Origin: Heterobasidion occidentale
Lineage: Eukaryota; Basidiomycota; Agaricomycetes; Russulales; Bondarzewiaceae
Reading direction: 5' to 3'
Assembly: GCA_039111635.1 (NCBI GenBank)
Contig: JBCAQO010000003.1
Coordinates: 2,108,001-2,172,000 of the forward strand
Length of the DNA stretch: 64,000 nucleotides
A program made the translations under genes and the position numbers. Positions 43,778 to 58,286 of the stretch are shown piece after piece. The notes under the pieces were generated by a model. The model did not search any database and was not told the origin of the DNA. It saw only the letters and a program-made list of their open reading frames with translations. Positions within the stretch are counted from its first letter, which is position 1; each line of letters begins with the position of its first letter.

Positions 43778-45951
43778 TTACACTGCATAACCGCCTCCCT
43801 CTCCATGCCCACCAGGCTGGTTACCATACCTCCCATTCTCTGGGGTAGGAACGCGATGACCGTAAGGGTTCTGCTGGGCATGCAAATTCGACGAGATTGT
43901 CCGAGGAGGAGGACCGCCAGATGTTGGACTAGGATAATCTTGTGAGGCATCATCGTAAGCCAGCCCTGTAGAATCCGCTGGGTGCTGCGAGTATGGGTAA
44001 GGCTGCTGCTGCGCGCTGTAATGATCTCCTGTGTGATGGTCTCCTGCATTGCCAGAATACACGTCGTACGGATCGTGCACTAGGCCTGCGCTATGTGGAT
44101 TCTCAAGCACCGAGTCGTGCTGATATGCATACGGTGCGGCGGTTACTGCAAGATGCGCCTGACTACCGTATTCATCTTCATATAGCGAGTCCTCGTGGAC
44201 GTTAGGAGCAGACGCGTTGTAATATGCGTAAGCGTTGGGATCTTGACTGTTGGAGTATGGCTGATTATAGGCAGGCATGGGAGGATAGTCGATGGCACCC
44301 TTATAGTCGGAGGCGTAGAATTGATCGGTCCCCGTCGCGTTAGTATAGACGCTAGGAGGCGGCCCACGTGTGCGGATGGAAGAACGGTCATCCACATCGT
44401 CATCGAGGGAAATGTTTGGGAGTGTCGGTTGGGGAAGTGGCTTATGGACTAGTTCACCCTTCTTGTTCTTCAAATGAGAGTAGTCTCCCGCAGCCTCTTT
44501 CCTAGCAAGGGCTGCAGCTTTCGCCAGGCGTTGCTTGTTACGGCGCTTGATGATCTCAGCGATACGCTGGTGTCAAGATGGTCAGACATACATTACCGTA
44601 CGAACGTTGAATGTATTTACCTTATCAACCTTATGACAGACATACTCCTAAATATCACAGACCACATTGTGTGTCAGCGGATGTGCGTGACAGAAAATGG
44701 AATAGGATACCTTCAAGTTCCCCTGTATGTAGCAAAGAAGGGGGATATAGCAGATGCCTGCGATGATGAGAAGTAACAAGGAGCCGGCAAATACAAGGGT
44801 GGTGAACAGGGTGGAAATGGTAAGGGCAGTCGTGATCAAGGTGTTTCCTGCAAAATACTTTCCGACGTCGTACCAGGCACCGTCATCTCTCTTGGCAAGG
44901 TAAATGGCATAGAGAGTGAGAGCGTTGATAGCTTGACGGGGACCATCGGCGAGGAGCAATCTCTTCCAACCTGTACCCCAAAAGTATAAGCAATGATGGC
45001 GCGAAGGTGAGACGAAAGACTTACTTTTGAAAGTAAAGAAGACAAAGAAGGCAAAGTCATCCTTCTTCTTGGTAGACTGGGAGATGTGATCGAAGAAACA
45101 AAAGTGATCATATGACCCTACAGACAATTTAAATTGCCTGGAAACTACCACGAAAAGAGGAACGTACTGAGCGAATAATAATGATTGGCCATGACATTGG
45201 TGAACGCATATGATATGTCACGACTAGCGATGATTTTCTTTGCCTTACGAGCCTCATATGCAAGCTGGGAAAGGGAGCACGCATGACGCACGATTCGAGA
45301 CAGGATGATTGAATACAACGTACCAAGAGGAAAGAAAAGATGATGCAACCAACAAATAACCACTTGCCGACGTTGAATGGGATAAAAACGCATCCGTTGT
45401 CTTCCGTGGCGGGGCAGTTGTTAAAAATTTGGTTGGACCATGACGAGGTTGTCAACATGGTGATGGCAGTGAAGATATCGGAGACATAGACGAGGAATGA
45501 TTTGAGAACGATGATGTAGAGCCAGAGGTATCTGCAATGGCGTCAGATAGATCCTAGCAGGGAATGTTGTGATTTATGAAGGCGAAAGAAATGTATTTCC
45601 AGAGCTGGAGAAAATCATGATAGCTATATCCATGACTTTGACGGCAAGGCCGATCAAAGACCGCCGGTAATAGACAATTGGCTGTAAACAATCCGTGGCA
45701 ACGGTCACGAATGTATCCCAAAGTCGAGACGTGGAACAAGATTAGGTGTCAGAAGGAGATTGAACACATACTTCATGCGCATCCCAAATCCATTGTCAGT
45801 GAACTCGCGGGTATCGACGAAGTCGAACTTTGACCATGTCAACCGGCCATCACAACACACAGCAGTGGTGAACAAGACGCACTTTATGATCCTGGACGAT
45901 CTCTCGTTTCCATGCGGGCCTCCACACATCTTTCTTCAGCAAGATGGGTCG
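43778..45951 (-). CDS. KCH1: fungal low-affinity potassium channel, KCH1/PRM6 family
   Basis: Minus strand, ending at 43778. The core has WKREIVQDHK joined to FDFVDTREFTDNGFGMRMKY, WLYIIVLKSFLVYVSDIFTA, SNQIFNNCPATEDNGCVFIP, GKWLFVGCIIFSFLLLAYEA, YSLRSYDHFCFFDHISQSTK, LLADGPRQAINALTLYAIYL and FAGSLLLLIIAGICYIPLL, a polytopic protein matching the fungal KCH family as I know it. It would carry K+ in support of calcium influx during mating or stress in yeast. The last 200 or so residues form a Tyr/Gln/Asn/Pro-rich tail (QQPYPYSQH), probably cytosolic and disordered. The 5' end is unresolved: the conserved exon begins before 45951 without a clear ATG; an in-frame but non-conserved ATG exists at 45929. 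Confidence 0.78.
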
Positions 45952-46313
45952 ACTATATGAATTGTTGTGCACCAAAAGAGCGGGATATGTCGTCTGTAGA
46001 CGGTGTAGCGATTCCAGCGACTTGGCCTGCCAGTCGCATAGGAAATGGGAGCAGAGAGCGACGGTGGGCTAGAGAGAGTCGATAGTCAACGGAAGGGGGA
46101 GAACGAGAGGGAGAGGGAGAGGGGGAAATGGTCTCTGCCTCTTTTGCTGCAGGCCGACGTTGGAGACAGTATCGAGGAGAAAAGGAAACGTTGAGAATCT
46201 GAGATGCGAACAACTACACTTTATTGTTGCTTGGTTCACTTCCTTTTTCGGACTCTGGATATTCACGAAGCCAACCACCACTATCCTCAAGTTATTATAT
46301 CGAACCTACAACA
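45952..46313. other. divergent intergenic region
   Basis: About 360 bp before the DRG1 ATG at 46314. It probably contains the first exon or exons of the KCH gene as well as both promoters. A GA-rich tract (gaacgagagggagagggagagggg) lies at 46101-46125. Confidence 0.4.
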
Positions 46314-48073
46314 ATGACGACCGTACAGAAGATCAAGGTGAATTTTCGCTCCGAGAAATCTGACCGACAAGGAGTCTGATCGTTTGTTCATCGTCAGGAA
46401 GTCGAAGATGAGATGGTAGACTCTCTACTCGCCTTTTGTCTTTGTGCTCATGCTCATCTTCATCGTCTAGGCCAAAAGTATGTTCTCGTCTCACATTGTG
46501 CATCGTGGCGTCTATGAACATCCGGTATAGCCCAGAAAAACAAGGCTACGAGTTACCATCTAGGCCAACTCAAAGCCAAGCTTGCGAAACTTCGTCGGGA
46601 ACTTATTACACCACAAGGAGGTGGTGGTGGTGGAGGAGGCGTCGGATTTGATGTCGCAAGAACCGGAATAGCATCAGTGGGATTTGTGGGATTCCCATCT
46701 GTAGGAAAAGTAAGAATCTCAGACCCCTCTTCAATATGCGCCCATTTGACCGCGCGCTAGTCAACCTTGATGTCAAAGCTCACTGGTACCCACTCGGAAG
46801 TGTCGGCAATAGACTTCACAACCCTTACGACCGTACCTGGGACGGTCAAAGTGCATGGTGCACCCATACAAATCCTTGATCTTCGCAAGTCCATTCCAAG
46901 TTACTACGCCGTCTGTCAATACTGTACTGACGTGCGCATCACAGCTGGTATCATCGAGGGTGCGAATGATGGTCGAGGGAGAGGTCGACAAGGTATATCT
47001 ATCCTGCTCATCTTTTTTTCGATGATAAATTTAATCTATTTCATAGTCATTGCTGGTATGGACGTTTCAGAATGGCCGTCTGTGTTGGAGCGACTCACAT
47101 TTACTTTCCTCTAGTTGCCCGCACATGCAATCTCATTTTCATCGTCCTGGACGTTCTCAAACCATTGGGAGATAAGAAAATCATAGAAGGTGAACTTGAA
47201 GGGTTTGGGATCCGTCTCAACAAAAAACCTCCAGCTATTCTCGTCCGACGAAAGGAAAAAGGAGGCATCGCCATCACGAACACTGTCCCATTGACGAGTA
47301 TCGACCATGATGAGATCAAGGCCATACTCAGCGAATACAAAATCAATAATGCAGACATCGCCATCCGACAGCCGAACGCGACCGCGGACGACCTAGTAGA
47401 CGTAATCGAGGGTAACAGGTAAGACCGATTCCACTGCAGTGGACGTGGATTAATACAGGAACGTCAGAGTCTATATTCCAGCCCTCTATGTGAGTGTGTT
47501 TCTACGTGTGTAACGCCTCTTCACTGATGCACTTGTCTTAGGTTCTGAACAAGGTTTGGCCGATTCTCAATTGAAGTTTTCTTGCGATTTACTTCATAAC
47601 TGCACAGATCGACGCTATCTCAATAGAAGAACTCGACCTCCTCTACAAAATTCCGAACAGTGTCCCGATATCGTCTTCTGAGTGGCTGAACGTCGACGAG
47701 CTCATTGAAAGAATGTGGGAAGCCCTCGATCTCGTGCGCGTCTACACTAAGCCTCGAGGTCTGGCTCCGGACTACAACACACCAGTGGTCCTGAGAAAAG
47801 GTAAAAGCTCGGTGGAGGACTTCTGCAGTTCCATCCACAAGGAAATCGCAAAGCAAATGAAATAGTGAGTCGTATCCCGATCGCAATGATCTGGGCATGA
47901 CGACGCTGAATTTCCATAGTGCTATTGTCTGGGGCTCCAGCGCAAAGCATTCAAGAGGACAAAAAGTTGGCTTGGACCACATACTAGAAGACGAGGACGG
48001 TAGGCGAACATGCTTACTTGCACCTTGTGACAATCTCACACACCCGACAGTCGTCCATATAGCCAAAAAGTAA
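46314..48073 (+). CDS. RBG1: developmentally regulated GTP-binding protein DRG1 / RBG1
   Basis: Several exons from ATG 46314-46316 to TAA 48071-48073. A translational GTPase of the OBG-DRG family that binds ribosomes. The N-terminal helical part has [20 protein letters not shown] and the glycine-rich [18 protein letters not shown] motifs: [15 protein letters not shown] (G1, completed across an intron); [20 protein letters not shown] (G2-G3); [19 protein letters not shown] (G3, formed only through a GC-AG intron at 46885-46944); YVLNKIDAIS (G4 NKID). The C-terminal TGS domain has [20 protein letters not shown] and [20 protein letters not shown]. It converges with ALG8 with under 100 bp between stops. 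Confidence 0.94.
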
Positions 48074-48162
48074 CTTTGCGGCAGCCTGTATGTCTCTTGT
48101 TATTATGTTGCTGCATGATTCGAAACAAACTTTCCATTTCCATGTGGCGGCTTTCAAGTAGA

Positions 48163-50404
<2,242 letters not shown>

Positions 50405-50594
50405 TGCAGAATGAGGATGGTAAGTTCACGAGGTTTCACGCACTCGAAGGCGTCATGAGAGTCAACGTGATCGACAGGTAACCCCAATTTCAATTTCACA
50501 CGCGTACCACACAAGCGACCAGCAAGGGATCGCTTACAAATGCTTACAAAACTCTGGTTAGGAACCTGGAATCGCTGGTCCCAGGAAAACGTTC

Positions 50595-51086
50595 ATGGCC
50601 GCGACCGCTTCAATTCCCCCGCAAGCACGCGCTCGCCAGCTGCGTGCGTGCCTCCTTTGCTCAATTGTTCAAACGCCTCTCGACTTCCGGCGGAATGGGT
50701 GTCCGAACTGTGAAGAGCTTATGCAGGTGCGTCGCCACCAGTCCCCACAAGCCAGAGAAGCATCCGACCAACGAGTGCGACCCTCCCCACCATGGCACAG
50801 ATGAAAGGCTCGCCAGATCGCATCCAGGTCTGTACGACGACCTACTACGATGGCATCATCGCCGTGATTGATCCCGAGACGAGCTGGGTAGCAAGATGGC
50901 AGCGAACATGTGCGTTCACGTTTTGCTTTGCTTCGTGGCCACCGATTTTGACCGCTCTCCATAGCAAAATATGTACGAGGGATATACGCTGTGCGTGTCA
51001 AAGGTCGGATACCTGAAGACGTGGAAGCGGAGCTGGAGAGCCGAGGAATCAAGTATCGTCCGCGCGACCAGACAGAACAGGATTGA
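50595..51086 (+). CDS. SPT4: transcription elongation factor SPT4
   Basis: Three exons from ATG 50595-50597 (ttcATGG) to TGA 51084-51086, about 120 residues. A small zinc-binding partner of SPT5 that supports RNA polymerase II processivity. The four zinc cysteines are C19, C22, C36 and C39 (RACLLC, then NGCPNC). Downstream, after splicing, TTTYYDGIIAVIDPETSWVA, KYVRGIYAVRVKGRIPEDVE and LESRGIKYRPRDQTEQD match SPT4 closely. The second intron interrupts the codon after QRT and the product is only readable when it is removed. The protein is nuclear. Confidence 0.94.
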
Positions 51087-51336
51087 CTCGCTATATGTCA
51101 GACATATCCTCTCCCTATCTCTTTGTTTTTCTCTCAATCTTGGCCTCCCTCGCACGCTTTCTTTCTGTAACACGAGATCCGATTTGGTATGTAAGAATGG
51201 TATTGTACGGTATTACAATCGTAGTACAGCTATCCAAGATATAGCAAGGGATCCCCTCGTAAGCACAAGTGTTCGTCCATAGGGTAATGTAGTAGAAGTG
51301 CGTTCCCTCGTCAATTATACAACGCACCGGAAAGGT

Positions 51337-53946
51337 TTATAGGAGCGCTTCTAACACTTTGTCGTATTGATGTGGTAAATGTGAACTATTCGACGATCGT
51401 CACTGGACAGACCTCACAAGACAAAACCAAAGACGTACCTGAGCATATCGCGAGCAAATACAATCTGAGAAAAAACCTTCTCAGCATCTAGCACTTCGAA
51501 CAGACGCAGCCGGTCTTTGATGTGATTCGGTGGAGCGTAGGCCGCACTGTACTTCGCGTCTCCACCGGGAGGAACTGCATTCTCGAGATCCTCGTCACGA
51601 ACAGCCCACAGGATACGCCCTGGCGGATACATGTTCGCCATCGTCATATTCGCCTCGAGCGTCTTGCGAGTCGCCAGGAACTATCCCGAAATTTTGATGA
51701 ACACAACCGCAATGCGGACATGAATGGTACTTACCCAAACTGGATCCTCTGCGCTTCCAAAACCCGTTTTCCACTTGAGCGCCCTTCTCGTGACAGCCGA
51801 GTAGCCCTCTTGACCACCTCCTTTTCCGTTGACATGCGCGTTTGCATTGCATAGCCATACCGCGGCGCGATTCATGTCTCGTATCGAGCCAAGCGAGAGT
51901 CGTGATACTACGTCGTGTGAGTAGACAAATGATGTGATGAGGTTGGCTGCAAGAGCACCGAGATGTGGGTCAGTGAGGCACCTTGATCAATTTATTAGGA
52001 CATGTCGGAAGGTCAAATTATTACGAAGGAAACGTACGGTGGCGCAAAACAATATACAGATACTCGCCTACCCACAGGGAGGCCACTCGATCGAACAGTC
52101 AGGCAGGTCTTTGGGTCCGCCCACATCTACGATCGAGATGAATATCAGCGCAAGACAGCATGCGAAAGTTGCTGTCGATTACCAATCCTAAAAGTGCTGC
52201 GACACCAGACCCGAGACTGTGTCCACACATTACAAGCTCTGCATCACAGATCAGCAAGACGTAGACACCTTGCTCCTCGAGCACGATAGGCAACCAAGAA
52301 CTTACCAAAGCCCTTATTCTTCCGCAACGCATCACGTACAGCAACATGGACAGGCTTGCCCCTTTCCCCCATGGCCCTGGCCATCCGGAGCATGCCTCCA
52401 TGCACATAATATGTCGGCGAACCGGTTGCGGCAAAGCTCGCAACCGACATGAACGAAGTTGTCCTCATCCTGCTCCACGTCGAGCGCGAGCTAGATTTCG
52501 GCATTTGCAAATCTACGGTAGGGAACGGCAATCCGCCGGGCATCCCTTCCCCTTCTTGTTCCCTTGCCGCAAGGTGCTCTTCCTCTGGTTCAAAGTCTGT
52601 CGTACTAGCGAGTTCGAATTCCTCCGGTTCGCATGTCAAGTCCACGGCAATCTCGTTTAAAGACATTGTGCCACGGAAAACGAGGACGATTTGCCGTCGG
52701 GAGTGATCCGTTAAGACCCAAAAGCGAGGCATGCGGTGCTCGTCGCCGACGACAGCTGTGATGGGTCGAGAGTGCGACTCGCCTGGAGTAGTGGCAGAAC
52801 CCATGAATATGTCGCGATCGTGTCGCCCAAGTAGAACATCCCACCAGGAATAAGTGACCGGCACCCTGGCGTTGGCTATCCCCGGCGCACTAGCCTTTGT
52901 CGGGCCAGCCGATGTTTTCGCAGCTTCTGCTTCGGATGCGTCAATGGCCTGAGAGAGAGCAACCTCCTCCCCACTCGAGAATGCAGAAGGGGCTCCTTCA
53001 GGTGCAGATGAGGATGAATGATCTGGATTTGGGGATACGCCGAAGAAAAGGAGAGAAGCGCCACCATAACCCGCGAGCACCATCTTGGACAAGCGCCGCA
53101 GAGTATGCTTGAGTTCTTTGTTAGGTGTTCGTAGGGGCTTCATCACCGGGGCCTTCGAACGTGCCCTCGACTTGGGCTTTGGCAGCTGTAGTGTGTCGAT
53201 GTCGATCTCTGTGATATCCGCCGTGATGATCTGACCTTTGTTCCCTGGAAAGACGACATCTGCGGTGATGCTGATACGCGATTCCGTTCGTTTGCGCGGT
53301 CTATCCGCGTCTGACTCGTCGTGGAAAGGCATCTCTCGGAGATGCTTCATCCATTTCTTCACCTGCCAGTCATGAGTGACGCCCTGTAGCGCACCCCAAG
53401 CAACTAGAGCTCTTGCAACCTCGGTCACGCTGTACCTCTCTTCTGGTAAGTGCTCCCCGAGCACCGGATCATTCCACTCCCGGCGTACAAGCGTGATGAA
53501 AGAGCCGAGTGAAAACGACGTCTCGTCACTACCGGGAAAGATAACGGTAAGGGTATTGATGGATCCGTATGCCGCGACGATGGATGCCGAAGTGAGACTC
53601 TCGCCTAGAATGATTGGAAGGAGCGCGAGCTGTTCCACAGCCGCGATAGCGGACGCGACCGCACTACCGAATGCGACGCCTGTCCCAAGTCTCCCGCCGA
53701 AAGCAAAGTCGAGGGCCGAGCCGGTAATCCCAGCAGCAGAGCATGCAATGCCTCTGGTAATGCCAAACTATAAGACGATGGCGTCGCGATCAATCTCAAC
53801 GAATACATATGAAATTCAGAGAGCAAGAGAAGAAAGGTGCTCACACCGAGCCTGGTGCCCGCTTTAGCTGCGGCGAACCCAACAGAAGTAGCAGCAGAGG
53901 CGACGTCAACACCGAGACGACCGTACTTGTCCAGGAGGGTGTTCAT
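51337..53946 (-). CDS. class 3 (alpha/beta hydrolase) lipase
   Basis: Minus strand, ATG 53944-53946 to TAA 51337-51339. The nucleophile elbow is ELVMCGHSLGSGVAALLGLV (serine in GHSLG); an aspartate candidate is in SFVYSHDVVSRLSLGS; a histidine candidate is in the last exon (SSHLPHQYDKV). The oxyanion region is QIVLVFRGTMSLNEIAVDLT. This is the pattern of intracellular fungal lipases related to diacylglycerol lipases. A long N-terminal half precedes the hydrolase: a small-residue-rich, Ala/Gly/Ser hydrophobic segment (DVASAATSVGFAAAKAGTRL and GIACSAAGITGSALDFAFG), then a charged region. It has no classical signal peptide. It starts about 156 bp from divergent PIG-A. Confidence 0.88.
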
Positions 53947-54102
53947 AGTCGAGGGGAGAGATGCGCAGGAAGCCCATCTGGTGGTGAGCGTTTTGTGGCC
54001 ACCGACGCTCCCGTAACCTCGTTGGTTACGTACGCCACTTTCATGATCCCATTCCGGCCTTCTTACCGCTCGCTGCTAACTCACCGGGCAACACTCGCCA
54101 GA

Positions 54103-56044
54103 ATGGAACCGATGGCCATTGCGTGCGTCGGCGGATCCTTCTCTCTCGTTTCCTTCTGACCGCGATCATCATCGCCAGAATGATATGTGACTTCTTCCAC
54201 CCCAACGTCGGCGGTGTAGAAAACCACATATACATGCTCAGCGCCAACCTCATACGCAGAGGTCACAAGGCATGTGTCTGGCCTCCGTTCTTGTCTTTGA
54301 CGGTGCTCATCCAATCTTCAGGTCATTGTGATAACCCATAGTCATCCTCCGGACCGTGTGGGAATCCGCTGGCTGCTGCCATCTCTCAAAGTGTATTACA
54401 TCCCCTTCCCTACCCTCGTCTCCTCTGCGACTCTTCCTAATTTCCTCACGTTTCTTCCTTATCTCCGCACAATTGTCCTTCGGGAGCACATAACTCTCAT
54501 CCACGGACATGCGAGCCTATCCTCCCTTGCTCACGAAGGCATCCTTCATGCTCACTTATTGGGCGCGCGCACCGTGTTCACAGATCATAGCTTGTTCGGC
54601 TTTGCTGATGCAGCCAGCATACTAACAAATAAGCTACTAGAAGCCATGATGAAGAACGTCGATGCCGCTATATGCGTCTCTCACACCGGGTAAAACGCCT
54701 TTGTTTTCTCAATTGCAACCCGTCTATAACTATGCGCTCTTTCAAGACGAGAGAACACGGTGCTGAGAGCTAAAATTTCCAAGCAAGAGTGGAACAAGGT
54801 GTATGTTATACCTAATGCAATCGTCGCCAGCCAGTTCAAGCCTGCTGTCAAACGCCCTGTATCCGAGACAAGTACGGAAACCAGCAATTATCCAATACAC
54901 GTAGAGATTAACTCCAAACTAGTTACTATCGTCGTCGTTTCCCGCCTGGCATACCGAAAAGGCATTGATCTGCTCGTAGCAATTGCACCGCGCATTTGTG
55001 CCGCTTTCCCAAACGTTAGATTCGTAGTCGGTATGCTACGTTTACTCTCGTGATTTTTCCCAGCGTAATTGTCTTCGCTGTAGGTGGCGATGGCCCCAAG
55101 CTCGTCGACCTCCTCCAAATGAGAGAAAAGCACATGCTCCAGGACCGGATTGAACTCCTTGGTTCAGTGCAGCATCGTGATGTTCGGAATGTGAGTACCT
55201 GTCAGAATCTCATGCATTCGTGAAACAGATGTTTGCTTGGCCAGGTTCTCATCCAGGGTTCTATTTTCCTCAATACATCACTCACAGAGTCTTTCGGGAT
55301 TGCGATTGTCGAGGCAGCTTGTGCAGGCTTGTACGTGGTTTCAACCAGGGTGGGCGGCGTCCCTGAAATATTACCAGATGACATGATTTCTTTTGCAAAT
55401 CCTACTGAGGATGGTGCGGCTCATGACACCTTCATCCCTATCCCATTTAAACTGAATTCGCGTAGATGTCTTACGAGCTATGACCAAAGCCATTCGCATC
55501 GTGTCGAGAGGCGAACATGACCCACACCTTGCTCATGAACGCATCAAAGACTTCTACGACTGGTCGCAAGTCGCCCAGCGCACCGAAGTCGTATACGAGA
55601 GAGTCATGAGCTCGAAACCGTATGAGCTCTGGGAAAGAATTGAGCGGTGCATATCACGTTCCATTCCATGGCATTTCAATCTCCTCAGCATTGCTAATGA
55701 TGAATCTGTCTATCAGTACACTCTCACTTGGACGCGTTGCTGGGCCAATATTCACCATCATACTCATCGTTGATTGTCTGTTCTTGATGTTCCTGGAATG
55801 GTACATGCCTCGCGAAAACCTGGATTACGTGACCAAGCATTGGGATCAGGAACGCTTCCTCGAGGTATGCTTCTTCTTCCTCCACCATGTCTGTTTCAAG
55901 CTGGAGCCGTTTTTTCGTGTTGCTGTTCTGACTTTCCATTGAACGTAGTTGACACAAAATTCACGGCCCCAACAATCCTCCGGAAGGTCACAGCCACCAT
56001 CTGCAAATCCACCAGACGAAGTCAGCATGAGTTCTAGAGAATAG
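54103..56044 (+). CDS. GPI3: GPI N-acetylglucosaminyltransferase catalytic subunit PIG-A
   Basis: Several exons from ATG 54103-54105 to TAG 56042-56044. It transfers GlcNAc to phosphatidylinositol in the ER membrane, the first step of GPI anchors. Splicing (exon 1 ending at 54126) gives [19 protein letters not shown], the family start. Then [20 protein letters not shown] (through a GC-AG intron at 54270-54321), [75 protein letters not shown], and the E-x7-E motif in [17 protein letters not shown] single membrane helix near the C-terminus ([20 protein letters not shown]) is followed by a Gln/Ser/Pro tail. Confidence 0.93.
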
Positions 56045-56537
56045 CCTGAATGACTGGCTCTCACTCCCATTCGACTCGCATTTATTATACCCTGGGATAG
56101 AAATAACTTGGAAATCGACCGACACGTGTGAGAGTGTTACTACGGACGCGCCTGCAAAATCCGCGGTGGGCGTCAAATTTGAAATAGCCTTGTCTCGTCA
56201 CTCCGACCTGGTAACTTACGTTCGCACTCTCGCCGATCCGTCACGCCGTTAATTTTCGGGCGATATGATGCTTCTTCCTAATCAGTGGCAATAACGCACC
56301 ACAACACACCACCATCTGGCAGGGGCCGCAGCGTTTGCGCTCAGGGGCCGAGTGGAAACTACTTGTCTAACTTCTTGGTTGCAATGCTTGCGCATCCGTT
56401 CCTCGACTCTTCCCTTCCTGTCATCGGGTTTCAATGATGGTCAGCAATGGTAGTGCCTCTGGAAGTGTCCATATATACTCCTCTGGAGGGTAGTGCTCTT
56501 TCTCCCTCTTCGCTCAAATAGCCCACACCCACCACGC
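56045..56537. other. intergenic region
   Basis: About 490 bp. A TATATA at 56472-56477, some 65 bp before the next ATG, is a plausible TATA box for the following gene. No coding feature is supported. Confidence 0.45.
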
Positions 56538-57770
56538 ATGGCACCGGCTCCAGGGAGCACTGGTGCCGCCTCACCATCAATTGCCTCTACCTCTTCCACA
56601 TTGGCCTCTGTCTCTACTTTTACCTCTGCTTCCGCCTCTTCTACTTCCTCTGCTTCTACTTGGTACAGTCAGCTTGCATTCATTCTTCCGTTTCTATTTA
56701 TCATCATCGGTATCTTCATCTTCATGATCAGCACCTTCCTAACCATCCTCTATCGCGCACGCCGTCGGAATCCTCCATTCAAGCGTCCACTCCCCACAGC
56801 CCCACGAGCGTTGTTGCTTCAGAAGAGACTTTCGAAAGGCCGACCGGCACAGCGTCACAAGGGGAAAATGGACCCGTTCACCACGATTGCTGCTCTCTCC
56901 GCGCAGTCTGCGTTACTTGCCTGTGCCCCGATCAAGTTTCCATGCAATCCGAGGAAAGTAGAAAAGCCCCGTGGCTGGTCGCGCGCCATGTCGACGATGT
57001 CTATGGATTTCGTGTGCAGGGGCATGTCATGGAGCCGGTCGACCGCGGGCGTGTCGAATCATGGAAGTCGGTATAGTGCCATGGGCTCAAATGCATCCAG
57101 ATCTTCGGTGTCCATTCAGGAAGTCGGTCAGCAGAGGGAGATTTTGGAAGTTGAGAGTCGGGAGCGACGTTCGAGTGAACCACTGCTGGACGAGGGCTCG
57201 TTCAGTCGTAGTGGGCTGGGATATACCCTTCGCTTGACAGACGGGCTGGATGACGACCTTTCGCGCGCGGGATGGTTGGATATATTGATGAGGGACGAGT
57301 TGGAGGACATTCCAGAGGAGGATGAGACGCCGAGTGACGATGGGCATGGGATGGAGCCAGACCTACCGGCGAGGCCTGACTCGGGGATAGAACGAAAGTC
57401 GTTGTCCCTCATCAGCTTTCCACTGCCTCCAGCCCACGAGTATATCACGCACACGCCCACGGGCGCGGGCCTGCGCCCATACAAGTCATTCAATTCGCTC
57501 GGCATCACGGAAGGGGCGTCTCCCACACGATCACTTATGCAGAGGCAATCGCTGGACTTTTCGCCTCGACGCTCACGCTCGGAAGCAGGACTTACCACGC
57601 CATCCCCGGTCGTGATCAAATCCCGGCCAGCAGTCGACTCGCAGGAGTTTGACTTGGCGGAAATGAGAGCCCGGAGAACGTTTTTCACGTTTGCGCACAC
57701 GTCATACACGTCGTTCTCGTCGTCCACGTTCTCGTCTATTGCTGACGATGAACTCGATAGAGATATTTAG
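56538..57770 (+). CDS. single-pass membrane protein, Ser/Thr-rich ectodomain
   Basis: One exon of 410 residues from ATG 56538-56540 to TAG 57768-57770. The first 45 residues are almost only Ser, Ala, Thr and Pro, suiting heavy O-mannosylation. One membrane helix spans about residues 46-72 (LAFILPFLFIIIGIFIFMIS then FLTILY), followed at once by a basic stop-transfer (RARRRNP). The 330-residue C-terminal side is disordered, with SP and RSxS sites and an acidic patch (MRDELEDIPEEDETPSDDG). There is no cleavable signal peptide, so the helix likely acts as signal anchor. The architecture recalls fungal wall-sensor proteins such as MID2, but no homologous domain is seen; function is unknown. Confidence 0.75.
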   Translation: MAPAPGSTGAASPSIASTSSTLASVSTFTSASASSTSSASTWYSQLAFILPFLFIIIGIFIFMISTFLTILYRARRRNPPFKRPLPTAPRALLLQKRLSKGRPAQRHKGKMDPFTTIAALSAQSALLACAPIKFPCNPRKVEKPRGWSRAMSTMSMDFVCRGMSWSRSTAGVSNHGSRYSAMGSNASRSSVSIQEVGQQREILEVESRERRSSEPLLDEGSFSRSGLGYTLRLTDGLDDDLSRAGWLDILMRDELEDIPEEDETPSDDGHGMEPDLPARPDSGIERKSLSLISFPLPPAHEYITHTPTGAGLRPYKSFNSLGITEGASPTRSLMQRQSLDFSPRRSRSEAGLTTPSPVVIKSRPAVDSQEFDLAEMRARRTFFTFAHTSYTSFSSSTFSSIADDELDRDI

Positions 57771-58286
57771 GGAACATGCCGCAGTTGGGGGTTCGACGCA
57801 GGATAGCGAAGAGTGGCCCTAGGTCGTCGGGTCAGGTCCGGGAGCGTTGCCAGCCAATGCTTCGATTCTGCGGGCAATGCGGGTGCGTTGCTCTCGGTGT
57901 CATGCTCGCGCCTCGTTCATTCATCAGTGCACGCGCCATGCAGGGGTGGTGGCTGTGGGCCGAAGATGGGACGCATGTATGAATAGTCTCTGCGACCATT
58001 GATTGGGGAGGATGGTTTGTCTTTCTTCTGTTTTAGCTCGCTTCTGGCATCATGCATGGGTTGGTGTACACATTGCGTCTGAGATACTTTAATGTTGTAC
58101 TGCTTCAAGCTGTTGTACGAGTACCCCTGTCGTGTTGTCGTAGACGAGCAGACATTCGTTTTGTAAATGAACTCCTCCCCTGTGCTTGCCTGATCCGACC
58201 AAGAGCCACCGCGCGGAGTTCCAGATCTGTTCTGCGCGACGCGCCACCGCGGCTGCTGTCCTCAGCATTCAAAGTCGCTTGCAACG
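57771..58286. other. intergenic region at the composition boundary
   Basis: About 515 bp between the single-pass membrane gene and the BIG1/VOA1-like gene. From about 58.2 kb onward the sequence is visibly richer in G+C. No feature is supported. Confidence 0.45.

Noticed and set aside
45705..45929. Unspliced ATG start for the KCH gene
   Set aside because: It is in frame with the channel, but the alternative exon ending WKREIVQDHK, joined by a normal intron to FDFVD, matches the family better. The true start stays open.
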